From contig NC_083571.1 of assembly GCF_027579695.1 (NCBI RefSeq), positions 43,957,943-44,021,942 on the forward strand: 64,000 nucleotides of DNA, read 5' to 3'. The notes below the pieces were generated by a model. That model was not told the DNA's origin. It was given only the letters and a program-made list of their open reading frames with translations, and ran no database searches. The DNA comes from Neoarius graeffei. Its lineage: Eukaryota; Chordata; Actinopteri; Siluriformes; Ariidae. How positions within the stretch are numbered: position 1 is the first letter of the stretch; every line of letters starts with the position of its first letter. Of the stretch, positions 35,156 through 47,052 are shown piece by piece. Position numbers and translations under genes: made by a program.

Positions 35156-35275
35156 CTCATGGCCAGAACGTCGAGGGCAAAGGGCATCAATCTCATCAAA
35201 AAAGATCACACATGGGGCTGAGTTTTGTCCTCTCTGGAACACCTGACGAACTGCCCGCTCACTTTCACCAACATA
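35156..35275 (-). CDS. NVL: NVL exon, D2 pore loop and Walker B
   Basis: Forty codons: [20 protein letters not shown] then [26 protein letters not shown] is the pore-loop/helix start that grips substrate, and VIFFDE is Walker B with the catalytic Glu. Phase 0 at both ends, acceptor CAG and donor GTAATA. Confidence 0.96.
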
Positions 35276-35759
35276 CTGCGGAACAACATTTTATTTAACA
35301 AAAATCAGTAAATGGTAGCACAATTCTGTGTAAACACTTTATACATTTTCTATATTGATACCTAGCACCTTAAATGAGGAAATAGGTCAGACCCGAGCTA
35401 AAAGGTTGAACCTTTGACGAAAGGCACTAGAGTCAGTAAGTAATAAGCAATCAAGACTGATAAGCTTGTGCACTGTGACCTGCCATTACAGCACAACTCC
35501 ATCAGGTAAGATCTCTTGCACAGCAGTAATCGAAATTATCCTTAAACTCCGCAGTCAATAATAGTTCAGATAAAAAGGTCTGATTACAGCAGTCACTCTG
35601 AACACAAGATGTGTATCAGCGGTCACATGTAAATGTTTTACCTATTATCTTCAGTCTGATCAGTGTCAGAAAGACAGCGGATACAGAATCAAAAGCAGTG
35701 CTAAAAAAAAAAACTAGATAGAACTCGATGGGGATGCCTCCGCTCGGTAGACTACACGC
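35276..35759. other. NVL intron sequence, nothing recognised
   Basis: Short A/T-rich intron text with no frame or repeat identified. Confidence 0.4.
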
Positions 35760-36220
35760 CTTATTAAGTTGTGATTTGGGGATGGACATTTGACCTCACA
35801 GTAATCGTGACCTGGTGAAATTACTTGTATCAGCCTTGGAGATACTGTGTTCACAAGGTTTTCAGACAGACATTTGACCTCACAGTGACCTTGACCTTAA
35901 ACTTTTTGATCTCAAAATCTAATCAGTTTATCTTTGTCCCCAAATGCACAAATGGTGAAAGTTTGGTGAAATTCCTTTCATCTGCCTTGGAGACATTGTG
36001 TTCACAAGGTTTGCGGACAGATATTTGACCTCACAGTGACCTTGACCTTAGACCTTTTGATCTCAAAATGTTTGTCCCAAAGCGCATGAATGGTGAAAGT
36101 TTGGTGAAATTCCTTTCGTTAGCCTTTGAGATATCGCGTTCACAAGGTTTCGGGACGGACGCATGCACGCACGGACAACCCGAAAACATAATGCCTCCTG
36201 CACCTTACAGTGGCGGAGGC
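35760..36220. repeat. Three tandem units of about 150 bp
   Basis: Phrases CACAGTGACCTTGACCTTA, TGGTGAAATTCCTTTC and TTCACAAGGTTT recur in order two to three times. It is a common fish repeat style and non-coding. Confidence 0.75.
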
Positions 36221-36623
36221 ATAAAAAAAAGTCAATTAAAAACAAATACACACAGGATACAAACAGGTCACTTTAATATCTCTATAGAATAACAGAAATG
36301 ACTAAAATGGCCTACAAGATCATAAATATCCTATTATGTCTAATATATGCTAATATAGCAAGCTGTCTTGCTTTGTCAGTTACAGAGATCGGTATCCGAG
36401 ACCTTAAGGAAGTGCACACAGTAACACTTGACACAAAATACGTGACAACCTCCAGAGAGACTGGGGATCGCATGTCCCTACCTCCTACCCTATTAATCCC
36501 ATCCACCTCCCCACATCCTATCACACAGTCTCCTCGATTCCTGCTGTTATCCTTATTGTTATTACGCTTCTTGTTTTTATCGATCATTATTATTTTGTTC
36601 TTTGCTGCTATTATTATTATTAA

Positions 36624-37711
36624 CCCTTTGATGCAAAACATATGCACACCCCTTCTAATGCACAACATGGGTCAAAAATGACCCGCATTCATTTTCCAGG
36701 TTATTTCATGCTGACTGAGTTTTTCTTTGCTCTATCTTTTGAAATCAATTTATTTTATGATTGAATATTCCAAATATTCTTTAAATATCTTGTTTTTAAT
36801 TACCACAAATCATTAATTTAATTTTTTCTTTCCTACTTTATGAACAAAAATGCTTTTTATATATTACTACACATGGGTCATCCAAGTGTGATTTAAAATT
36901 AAATGTCTTAATACTATAATAATAATAATTTGTTTCAAGTAATTACTTTAGCAGTGAATGGGGCCAGTTATTTATTTATTTATTAATTAACTATGTAGTT
37001 AGCTCAGCCAACTACAATAAAATTAGCTAACTAAAGTAGAATATGCCAACAGCTCGGTAGCTAATAGTAATTACTTGTAACTTTCTGACAAGTAATCTAC
37101 TCACTCTCAAGGTAACCTAAACATAATCAATTTTTTTCTAAGGTAATGTTAGAACAACTGAAAAACATTACTTCCATGTATTAGATGGGCAAAGGGCGCT
37201 GCGCTGAGCTGTGAAATGTCTGACACAAGCACAATTCACAGTTCCCACCAAACGCTGGAGTAAATGCATGCGGGTCGTTTCTGACCCATGCGTGTAAACT
37301 TGATGTAGAATTACAAAAGCTGTGCTTGTTCATAACTTAAGAAAGGAAAAATAAAAACGATGATTTGTGCTAAACAAAAACAAGATATTTACTGCATATT
37401 TGGAAAAGTAAATGACAAAATGAATTTATTTCAAAAGTATATCATAGAAACACTCAGCCATACATGAAATAAGCTGGAAAATGAATGCAGGTCGTTTTTG
37501 ACCCATGTTGTGCATTAGAAGGGTAGTGATACAAAAAGGGTTTTTATTCAAAAAGTAAGAAAGGAACAAATAAAATAAGGATGTATGATGATCAAAAACA
37601 AGTTAATTGAGGAATACCTTGAATACTGAATTATGGAATTAATTTATTGCAAAGATATAGAAGATAAAAACTCAGCCGGGTCACTTTTGACCCATGTTTT
37701 GCATCAAAGGG
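36624..37711. mobile_element. piggyBac-like MITE with two nested inverted-repeat layers
   Basis: TTAA flanks (36620-36623, 37712-37715). The outer termini CCCTTTGATGCAAAACAT and its complement begin with CCC as in piggyBac. An inner pair, CCCTTCTAATGCACAACATG near 36651 and its complement near 37505-37526, suggests a related element inside. No transposase. Confidence 0.75.
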
Positions 37712-37952
37712 TTAAATCACCGCCACCGTTGTTATTACTGGTATTTTTATTATCCAAAACTCACTGAGGTTAAATATATAGCTCTACAAATCACTTACAC
37801 ACAGCCGTATCAAGAAAATCATCATTTTAAATGAAAATAAGTGCCTTTTGCCCAAACCGATAACCAGCATTCTGAGAGGATGAGGACTCGTTTAAAAAGC
37901 ATGCTTCTGGATGCAGAGGGACTTGAAACTGGAATTGTGTGTAAATACTTTA

Positions 37953-38075
<123 letters not shown>

Positions 38076-38284
38076 TTAAGCTGTGAGGCAGCTAAGTAGC
38101 AAACCGTAGTTAGAACTTTTTTTTTTTTAATTGTATCTAATAACCACAAAAATCTCTGCAGTTAAGTTAGCTGGACACACACACACAGTTCATCCTTCAG
38201 AGACTTGACCCAAATCAGTGTTTTTTTTTAAATTTCTAGTTGATGAAGTTGTAACATGAATATTGCCTTGAAAATCAATCATTA

Positions 38285-38488
<204 letters not shown>

Positions 38489-38760
38489 TTACATTTCAAA
38501 TTTTTATAGTCTCAAGGTTGCACACAGTTAACAAACAACACATTACAACCTTATAAACTCTTATGGGTTAACAAATGATCTTCACATATGCTAATTATGA
38601 CCTTATTCACCCTTATTCACAGTGCATGACTTACACAATGGCCACATTCAGACACTAGCAATGTGACTAGCTTGTCAGCTAGTCACAAAGTGGCCATGTT
38701 CTGGCAATAACAAAAGGCAGACAAAGCAACAATCTGAAAATACCTTCAGCGGTGCAACTA

Positions 38761-40225
38761 CTAGTGCATCTCAAACAGTTAGAATATTGTGAAAGTTCTT
38801 TTTTTTTTTTAAATTCAATTCAAAAAGGTAAACTTTCATATATTCTATATTCATTACAAGTGGAATAGTTCAAGCATTTTTTGTTTTAATGTTGATGATT
38901 AGGATTTATAACTCGTGAAATTCAGAAATCCAGTATCTCAAATTAACAGATCAATCAATCAAAAAAAGATCAATCAAAAGATCAATCAAAAAAAGGATTT
39001 ACAATACAGAAATGTCCAACTTCTGAAAAGTATATTCATTTATACACTCGATACTTGGTTCAGGCTCCTTTACCATAAATTACTGCATCAACACAGCGTG
39101 GCACTGCTGAAGCGTTATTGAAGCCCAGGTTGCTTTGATAGCGACCTTCAGCACGTCTGAATTTTTGGGTCAGGTGTTTCTCATCTTCCTCTTGACAATA
39201 CCCCATAGATTCTCTAAGGGGTTCAGGTCAGGCGAGTTGGCTGGCCAATCAAGCACAGTAATATCATGGTCAGGAAACCATTTGGTAGTAGTTTTGGCAC
39301 TGTGGGCAGGCGCTAAGTCCTGCTGGAAAAGGAAATCAGCATCTCCATAAAGCTGGTCAGCACACGGAAGCATGAAGTACTCCAAAATCTCCTGGTAGAC
39401 AGCTGTGCTGACTTTGGATTTGATAAAACACAGCAGACCAACACCAGCAGATGACATGGCACCCCAAATCATCACAGACTGCGGAAACTTCACACTGGAC
39501 TTCAAACACTTGGATTCTGTGCCTCTCCACTCTTCCTCCAGACTCTAGGACCTTGATTTCCAACCAAAATGTAAAATTTACTTTCATCTGAAAAGAGGAC
39601 TTTGGACCACTGAGCAACAGTCCAGTTCTTTCTCTCCTTAGCCCAGGTCAGATGCTTCTGACGTTGTCTCTGGTTCAGGAGTGGCTTGATATTAGGAATG
39701 CGACAGTTGTAACCCCTTTCCTGAAGGCATCTGTGTGAGGTGGCTCTTGATGCACTGACAGCAGCCTCAGTCCACTCCTTGTGAAGCTCTCCCATGTTCT
39801 TGAATCGACTTCTCTGGACAATCCTCTCAAGGCTGCGGTCATCCCTGTTGCTTGTGCACCTTTTCCAGCCACCCTTTTCAGCAATGATCTTTTGTGGCTT
39901 ACCCTCCTTGTGGAGGGCATCAGTGATCATCTTCTGGACAACAGTCAAGTCAGCAGTCTTCCCCACGATTGTGGTTGCGTGTACTGAACTAGACTGAGAG
40001 ATACACTGTATTTATACTGTTTTACTCAATCTCGAAATGAAATATTCTCATATTTTGAGATTTTTTTTTGCGCTATAGGCCATAATTATCAAAACTAAAA
40101 TAGAAAAATGCTTGAAACATTTTAGTTTACGTGTAATGAGTCTAGAATATATTACATTTTCTTCAATAACTGATGGAAAATATTGAACTTTTTCACGATA
40201 TTCTAATGGTTTTGAGATGCACTAG
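38761..40225 (-). mobile_element. Tc1/mariner element C, both ends present
   Basis: Termini CTAGTGCATCTCAAA and TTTGAGATGCACTAG, flanked by TA (38759-38760, 40226-40227). A tandem GATCAATC run lies near 38950-38990. 1465 bp in all. Confidence 0.9.
39170..39966 (-). pseudogene. Tc1-type transposase C, frameshifted
   Basis: It starts MGKTADLTVVQKMITDALHK and ends short of the full family C-terminus. The catalytic residues are in FSDESKF, QQDLAPAHSA and NPLENLW, so all three are retained. The frame breaks near 39500, where the first frame ends in NPSV and the second restarts upstream of VKFPQSVMIWGAMSS. The QQDLAPAHSA form places it in a different Tc1 lineage from copies A, B, D and E, which have DNDPKHT. 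Confidence 0.88.
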
Positions 40226-40312
40226 TATAGCAAGTGACTATAGGAAGTGCACCTATTCTCAGTATCCTTATACTGAATATTCTGTACATTCAGTACTCTT
40301 TGCCCTGATGCA

Positions 40313-41184
40313 CAGTACCAGTCAAAAGTTTGGATGCACCTTCTAATTCAATGCCTTTTCTTTATTTTTGTTAATTAAAAGACACTTCATGTCTTAAAGT
40401 AATGATGGCTGTCGTTTCTCTTTACTTAATTGAGCCGTTCTTGACATCTCATTCTCATTATCTCTAGCCGCTTTATCCTGTTCTACAGGGTCGCAGGCAA
40501 GCTGGAGCCTATCCCAGCTGACTACGGGCGAAAGGCGGGGTACACCCTGGACAAGTCGCCAGGTCATCACAGGGCTGACACATAGACACAGACAACCATT
40601 CACACTCACACCTACAGTCACCAGTTAACCTAACCTGCATGTCTTTGGACTGTGGGGGAAACCGGAGCACCCGGAGGAAACTCACGCGGACACGGGGAGA
40701 ACATGCAAACTCTGCACAGAAAGGCCCTTGCCGGCCACGGGGCTCGAACCTGGAACTTCTTGCTGTGAGGCGACAGCACTAACCACTACACCACCGTGCC
40801 GCCCCATTCTTGACATAATACGGATTACTACAGTTGTGGAATAGGGCTATTTACACATTAAGACAGCACTAACTGCACTAATTAGCTTTTGACGAGGCAG
40901 ACACACCTGTTAATTGAAAAGCATTCCAGGTGACTCCCTCATGAAACTGGTTAAGATAATGCCAATAGGGTGCAAAGCGTCATCAAGGTAAACGCTGGCA
41001 ACTTTTAAGAATCTAAAATATGAAAAACACTTCTTTTTTTTTTACCACATAATTCCATACATGTTCCATGTATGTATTTCATAGTTTTGAGGTCTTCAGT
41101 ATTGCTCTACAATGTAGAAAATATCAAGTACAGAAAAACCTATGAATGAGTGTGCAGCAGTGGGAAAACGTTTGACTGGTATTG
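40313..41184. mobile_element. Tc1-derived MITE interrupted by a SINE
   Basis: The left end CAGTACCAGTCAAAAG and right end CGTTTGACTGGTATTG are inverted. The flanking TA dinucleotides have decayed to CA. There is no transposase coding. SINE copy 3 sits inside. Confidence 0.7.
40448..40806 (-). mobile_element. tRNA-derived SINE, copy 3
   Basis: Flanked by the perfect 10-bp duplication TTCTTGACAT (40438-40447, 40807-40816). Same body as 17343-17716, reverse orientation. Confidence 0.92.
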
Positions 41185-41575
41185 CATACTGGAAATATCC
41201 GGTGTTGGTGTCATTGTCACACGGAACAGGATGAATTTCCTTTTGAGTCTTATCTTTCTCAAAAGGTAGGTTTCTCTTCCTTATTCGGTCTCAGAGGTTT
41301 TTGGGTTTTTTTCCATGACACCATCACCTCCGGCTTGCTCATTAGAAATCCAGATGCCTTGCGTTGAGCTATACAAATTAAACTGAAGTGAATTAAAACT
41401 CTGATCTGGTGAAATTCTGGTTCTTGACCACTCTTTAATTAGACCTGCCTTAGAAGTGAATTTTGCACTCGCTTTTAAGAATGAATATAAAATTCACAAA
41501 ATAAACCCCCAAACATTAATATACCAGTGAGTGTTATGATCTAATGCAACATTTTAAACTGTGTGCTATTCCTAC

Positions 41576-41797
41576 CAAGATGGCCATAGTGAGTTCCTCA
41601 CGAATGTCTTGCAGTGCACCAATGTCATCCCACGTGACATCGGGCACAGTGGCGAAGCCTTCACGCTTGGCAGATGGTTGGACCCGTGCCAGTGACGTCC
41701 TGAAGTCATCCATGACAATGCAGACATCAGCAAGCTGTTCCTCGCTCACAGACTTGCTATTCCTCACAAGAGAAAGCAGTTGTTCTAGCTCCCTCTG
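41576..41797 (-). CDS. NVL: NVL exon, D1-D2 linker and start of D2
   Basis: Seventy-four codons from [15 protein letters not shown] through [17 protein letters not shown] to [20 protein letters not shown] and REELTMAIL. The AKREGF...W-DIG segment is the conserved start of the second AAA domain. The start could be three bases later because the acceptor is CAGCAG. Donor GTAGGA at 41575, phase 0. Confidence 0.95.
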
Positions 41798-41842
41798 CTG
41801 GTGGACACGAAAAAAAATAAACACATACTAAAGCAACGTTAA

Positions 41843-42760
41843 AGGGGAACTGAAGTAATTTTTAAATTTGCTTTATTTCTTAATTAACGTGTTATTTTAA
41901 TTACGTTTTCGGTTTTAGTAACCTTATATCGTGACTTGTATTGGCATATTATATTACACTTATCGGCCTTTAGCCATGTCGAACGTAGTTCGTTTGGTCC
42001 ACGGCAGGCGTCGCTTATCCATGCGATATTCACGAGACTTGTGAGAGACTTCAAACGTGAAGTGTCGGTGCTGCCATTTTGAAAACTTTACACAGCGGCC
42101 AGATCGCCATATCATTCCAATTTAGATTAATTTCGAGATTTGCCAGCTTCATCAGTGATGGAGATTATTCCATATGACTTCGAACCAACGTGGAGTACAG
42201 AAGAGTTGGAAAGATGACAGGATAAGGACTCGTCCGTCGCACTGGTATTTACGTCATTACTGTCACACAGTTAAAACGTGCCCGATCAGGCAGCTGGTGG
42301 GTTTTTAACATAATAAAATGCATGCATGTATTTTTGTGATAAACATATATACTGAGCACATTTCACACATGATCCTCACTAAGGTTTCGGACAGCACTAC
42401 AAAATGGCATCCACACTATATAGCGAGTAGGGAGTGATTTCGGACACAGGGGAAACTTCCGGCTTGATTACGTCAGCATTCGAAGGAGGGCACGTACGTT
42501 TTTTGATAACGTTGGCAGATGTTGGTCACTTTGATTTCTGCTGTATGTTTTACTTCCGTCCTACGATGTCTCGCACAGGTCTCGGCGAATCTCGTTTACG
42601 GCCATTGCTTTGACATTTGGACTGATACATTACAGAGCGTGTTTCAGACACTCATAACTTGCTACAGCAGTGACAAAATAGCTGTCAGAAATGCATTCCT
42701 ATATTTAATAAAATGAAATAAATAGAATTTTAATAAAAAAAATTTGCCTTCCGTTCCCAT
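41843..42760. mobile_element. TTAA-target MITE (AGGGGAACTGAAG family), copy 3
   Basis: TTAA at 41839-41842 and 42761-42764. Inverted termini AGGGGAACTGAAG and CTTCCGTTCCCAT. Uninterrupted at the position of the solo LTR in copy 2. Confidence 0.78.
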
Positions 42761-42974
42761 TTAAGTCTGATGTCACCCCGAAACATGCAGCAGCCTTTAC
42801 TACCGTTTCTGCTGCTTTTAAAGTTATAATAAGTGATCATTTTAAAATATATTTACTTCATTAAACGAGGAAACCCCCCCCCACCTCAGATGTTGTTTTA
42901 GTGTGTTTCACATTGTGTTTCAGCATAGATTCTAAAAGTCAACTGGTCTGAGATTTAGTGACTGAAGGTCATAG

Positions 42975-44906
42975 CAGTGTTGTAATCGAGTCATTAAACC
43001 TCGAGTCCGAGTCCAGTCTTGAGTTCCCAGAGTTCAAGCCCGAGTCAAGTCCAAGTCATTAAAAAAATGTGTTGAATCAAGTCCGAGAACAAGACTTGGA
43101 CTGCACCATTTGACAGTGGCTGTTTCAGAGCCATTAACATTAGTTCAGGGAAGGAATTTCACGAGGCCCTCTCAATTTGGCCTTGTGCCCTTGGAAAAGA
43201 ATATCTGCTGTAAGGCCACAGTGGCCTTGATGCCCTGTGGTTTTGCGGTTTTGTAGTCTGCCTCGTGACTGCCAATAGGCTTTAACATCACCTGCGTCTA
43301 ATGAGAAAAAAATACGTCTTTTGATGACATTCTGGATTCTTATTGGGCAACTCATCAGTGGTGGATCGGACTCGAGCCTGGCATGAACCGCTCCAACGTG
43401 CTATAATGACACCAATCTATCACCAGCCAACCAGGAGACTTAATCAAATGCATCCCCCGCCCACTTGTGTCCGCGTCTGAGATGTTGAATTTTCACAGAA
43501 GGAGGGAAGAAGTTGACTGAGGTAAGACTGTGTGATAAATTAACGAACGAATAAGAGAGGAATTTCAACATATAGGGCTCAAGTTTGTTACCGTTAAATA
43601 AGCATTGCTTGTACAGTAACGTTATGTCGTTACAACGTTGACCTACTTTTAATGGATCAAGTACCGACTGTAGCCGGGAACAAATGCTAATTAGCTTTCT
43701 GTCAAGTTTTTCCTTTGTCGAGCTTTAAGCGTTACGTCATGGATGTTACTACTGCTTGTTCCTGCCGTAATACGATACGTGATATGTGCTGTTGTCTGTT
43801 CATAGCCACTTTTTTAATCTATGCAGTTAGCATTGTTTTGTTGCTAGTACTGCACATTCAGTGTCAATTGAACAAAAATGATGGGAGGATATAGGTTTAA
43901 TAAGTTTTACAATTTTTGAAGTGAGTGATGGATTGATAAGTTTAGATGTGTTCAATATTTTCTTATCTTCAGACATAATAGTGTAGGAGATGTTTCTTTA
44001 CCTGCTTGATAGTTTCGACTGAGACTCCAATCTTCCTCGGAAGAGTCATTAGTCCTTAAATTAAATTCATTATAGATGTGAACTTAAAATCATTGTTTTA
44101 TTTTATGGCCTTGGTGCCCTGGCTTTTGGCTTTCGTGCCCTCAAAAAATTGACAGCACAAAAGGCCAAGTGGCCCCGCCCCTAAAATGACGAAATTCCAG
44201 GCTTGCATTAGTTTGTTCCTGACCATGCTGTACGAACAGGTGAATGTGCTTCTCCTGATCAGGGAGTGCGAAGTATTCCGTCAGAGATGGCTGGGAGACG
44301 GATGGAAGTGCAGAAGGTGTGTTTATTAATACAAGTGAAGAGGGTAAACAATCCAGAACGGCAGGCAAAATCGTAAAACGGTGAAACAGGCAATAGATCG
44401 AGCGAGAGACAAACAGGCTATCGTAGACTCGGCAGAATCAAAGACGAGAAACAGGAAATCAGGGCCCAGGGAACCAAACAAGGGAATAAGGCTCGGTAAC
44501 GTGTCAGCAACACAACTCAATACTTCGCAAAGTAAGTGTGCTTCCACAGTCTTTGTCTAGGTGCGCTGATCATGCCTTAATCCTCTGCAGGTGCGAGTCA
44601 TTTACGGTGCGCATGAGAGAGTCCGCTTGGGACGCTGTCCGGAGCGGGTCGGAGAGTCTATCTGATGCGCGCGCCAAGGCGTGCAGTTGTGACACTCTTG
44701 CATGAAACTAGTACAAAAATTAATGCAGATATAAATATCTTATGTCAAATTATGGCATGTTACAAAAAATAAAGAAAAAAATCCGAGTCCTCGTCTCAGA
44801 TTTACGAGTCCAAAAGCAGTTAATGCACGAGTCCGAGTAATCAGTGCTCAAGTCCAAGTCAAGTCCTTAAAATTAGGGCACGAGTCGGACTCGGGTCCGA
44901 GTCCTG
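42975..44906. mobile_element. hAT-like element rich in GAGTC motifs, perfect 8-bp duplication
   Basis: Starts CAGTGTTGTAATCGAGTC and ends GGGTCCGAGTCCTG, flanked by GGTCATAG at 42967-42974 and 44907-44914. Both subterminal regions repeat GAGTC/GACTC pentamers. The middle carries about 0.5 kb (44270-44692) related to 51514-51800. No transposase frame was recognised. Confidence 0.88.
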
Positions 44907-45151
44907 GGTCATAGCAAATGATTTATATGATGGCCCTGTGGATCAGAACCTGGCCATCCTCAACGAGCCCACCCCCATTACACTCATTACCAATACTACC
45001 CAATTTCATGGATGGTTTGCTTTTTTTTTTTTAAATAAATATTATAACTGGTCCAGTTAGTTGCTGCAGCATTTGAAGCTCATTAAAAGTTGGTTCATGC
45101 AGACAAAAAACACAAATGGGTGAAAATATTTCCAGTCCAGTTATCCCTTAA

Positions 45152-46384
45152 AGGTCCCATGGCATGAAATTTTCACTTTCTGAGGTTTTTTAACGTTAAA
45201 ATGAGTTCCTCTGACCTTCTTAAGTCACCCCAGTGGCTAGAAATTTCATAATGTGTAAACCAAACTATGCCCAACATTTGAGAATGGCGCGTCAAAACGG
45301 CGTGTTGATAAACTCTTCCCTTTACTACGTCAGTAAGGGAGATGATCCCCACGCCCCCCTCTGGATTCCCACCCACTGTATGAATTGCCCGCCCAGTTGT
45401 AGTGAGGAGACCATAGAGGACACAACATGGCGTCACCTAAGCGAGCGAAACATGGAAATTGCGCTGTACATGGATGTGACAACACAGAAAAGAGTCTGTT
45501 TTTACTGCCGACGGGAGAGCCCCTGAAGACGCAGTGGCTTAATTTTATTTACTTCAATAACACGCCGTCGAGTCTACCTAAGATGGTGTATGTTTGTCGG
45601 AAGCATTTTCCTGAGGAATGTTTCCACAACTTGGGACAGTACAGGGCAGGTTTTGCACATCAACTGTCACTGAAGCCTGGGTCCGTACCAAGCATCCCTG
45701 CCGCATCAGCCACAAACACCGAACAAGTAAGTGTATAACTGTGAAGTCGTTTTGCCGTGTTTTAAAATCGGTGCCACGTTAGCCTTGCAATGGCTACATT
45801 AGCTGTGCAGCTAACCGCTTCCTGCAGTTAGCCAGGTACTCTGCGCTACAAAACCAAAAAGCATGCAGCATGCTCTGTTATAATAGCCAATCAAAACAGT
45901 TTTTACAAAGACACCCACGTTCTTTTTTTTAAGTCACTCGTTCATTTTATTTGTTTGTTTGTTCAGTAAAAACCCAAACATTTGTTGAATTTATTTTATT
46001 TCCTCGCGTCGCACCTTAATGACGTCAGCGAGCGGTATTTTTCCCTTCGCGGTTTGTTCCTTCTCTCTCGCCATAGTAAGACACCCACATCCGCTTGTTC
46101 TGACCCACTGGAGGTAGCGTCACAGTGCTGTTAGCCAATCAGAGGTAACACGTTTACATGTCATGAATATTAATGATAAGACCCGCCCCCACCCTCTACC
46201 CTTCCCCGCCTCCTGCTACTCATTAGCAAAACGACGCACTGCGAAAAGCGCTGAAATGGGGCTTTCTCCCAGGAGGCTATATCTACGTGCCGAGGGTTCA
46301 CTTCGAGAAAGGCTGCGGATATAACATCCGGAAACCTCCACGAGCCCGTTTAAAGCATCAACAAACCACCATGCCATGGGTCCT
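45152..46384 (+). mobile_element. Kolobok-like element with THAP exon
   Basis: TTAA flanks (45148-45151, 46385-46388) and inverted termini AGGTCCCATGGCATG and CATGCCATGGGTCCT. It retains a whole THAP-coding exon but no catalytic transposase core in its 1.23 kb. The Kolobok assignment is inferred from TTAA plus THAP. Confidence 0.75.
45427..45726 (+). CDS. THAP zinc-finger exon of Kolobok-like transposon
   Basis: One hundred codons from MASPKRAKHGNC. The THAP (C2CH) finger can be read in order: CAVHGC (C-x4-C), the tryptophan of TQWLNFIYF, then CRKHF (C-x2-H) and EECF, closing with LKPGSVPSI, the AVPTIF-type box that ends THAP domains. The domain is therefore complete, unlike those at 17968 and 54927. 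The frame continues to GAACAA followed by GTAAGT at 45727, a strong splice donor, so this is likely exon 1 of a transposase whose later exons were deleted. It lies opposite to NVL transcription. THAP fingers bind DNA, usually transposon ends or promoters. It could still be expressed or exonised; there is no evidence here either way. Confidence 0.7.
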
Positions 46385-46500
46385 TTAAATCAAGACATTT
46401 CAGTTCATTTCTGAATTTGCGATCATTCGGTAAGCTAGATGCTCATACAGATCACAACATTCAATTCTTTGCGAGATGTCACAGACATAAGCACACTTAC

Positions 46501-46792
46501 AGGTACCTGTACACTTAAATCATCAGGAGTCTGTCCATTCTCTTGTGCCACACCATTAGACACGTTCATATCTTGGGACGTTGCACTGACATCATTCTGG
46601 ACGTCAGTGATGTTCTGACACGTAGTCCCAGTCTCAAGCTGCTGCAGCAGGACCCGGTTAACAGCAGTCATGGCTGCCTCACGGCACAGTGCCATCAGGT
46701 CTGCGCCAACGTACCCAGGTGTGAGTCGTGCCAGCTGTGCAAAGTCAAAGTCTGTTGGCAGCTTAAGCTTCCGACAAAGAGTATTAAGAATT
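46501..46792 (-). CDS. NVL: NVL exon, D1 small domain and variable linker
   Basis: Reads [20 protein letters not shown], then [20 protein letters not shown], then a variable acidic/polar linker (for example [19 protein letters not shown]). [13 protein letters not shown] is the sensor-2 helix of D1. Two in-phase donors compete: GTACCT after CAG at 46507 and GTAAGT after CCT at 46501, giving proteins that differ by Val-Pro. I use the stronger consensus. Confidence 0.92.
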
Positions 46793-46907
46793 CTGTGGCA
46801 AAGGAGAAAGCACAATGTAAAGAAATCTTTCTCAAGATTATATATAAAATAAAGCCATTGTTTTGCATGAGGTGTAACACATTGGGGAAGGTCTGAGGGA
46901 TGCGTAC

Positions 46908-47052
46908 TTGAAACGTGCTCCTTCGTCCGGTATTCCCAGACAGATTTCTCGGTCAAAACGTCCTGCCCTTCTCAAAGCTGGATCTAGAGAATCAGGCCGG
47001 TTGGTGGCTCCAATAACCAAGACCTGTGCTGGGATGTGTAAGGAATTCAAGT
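46908..47052 (-). CDS. NVL: NVL exon, D1 sensor-1 and arginine finger
   Basis: Encodes [20 protein letters not shown] then [20 protein letters not shown] and PDEGARF. Asn in GATNRPD is sensor 1; RRAGRFDRE contains the arginine-finger residues. The acceptor TAG at 47055-47053 completes an Asp codon begun at 52632. Confidence 0.96.

Noticed and set aside
36298-36681. 127-codon + ORF at 36298
   Set aside because: It is low-complexity (TTATTATTAT) and runs into a MITE end; no domain.
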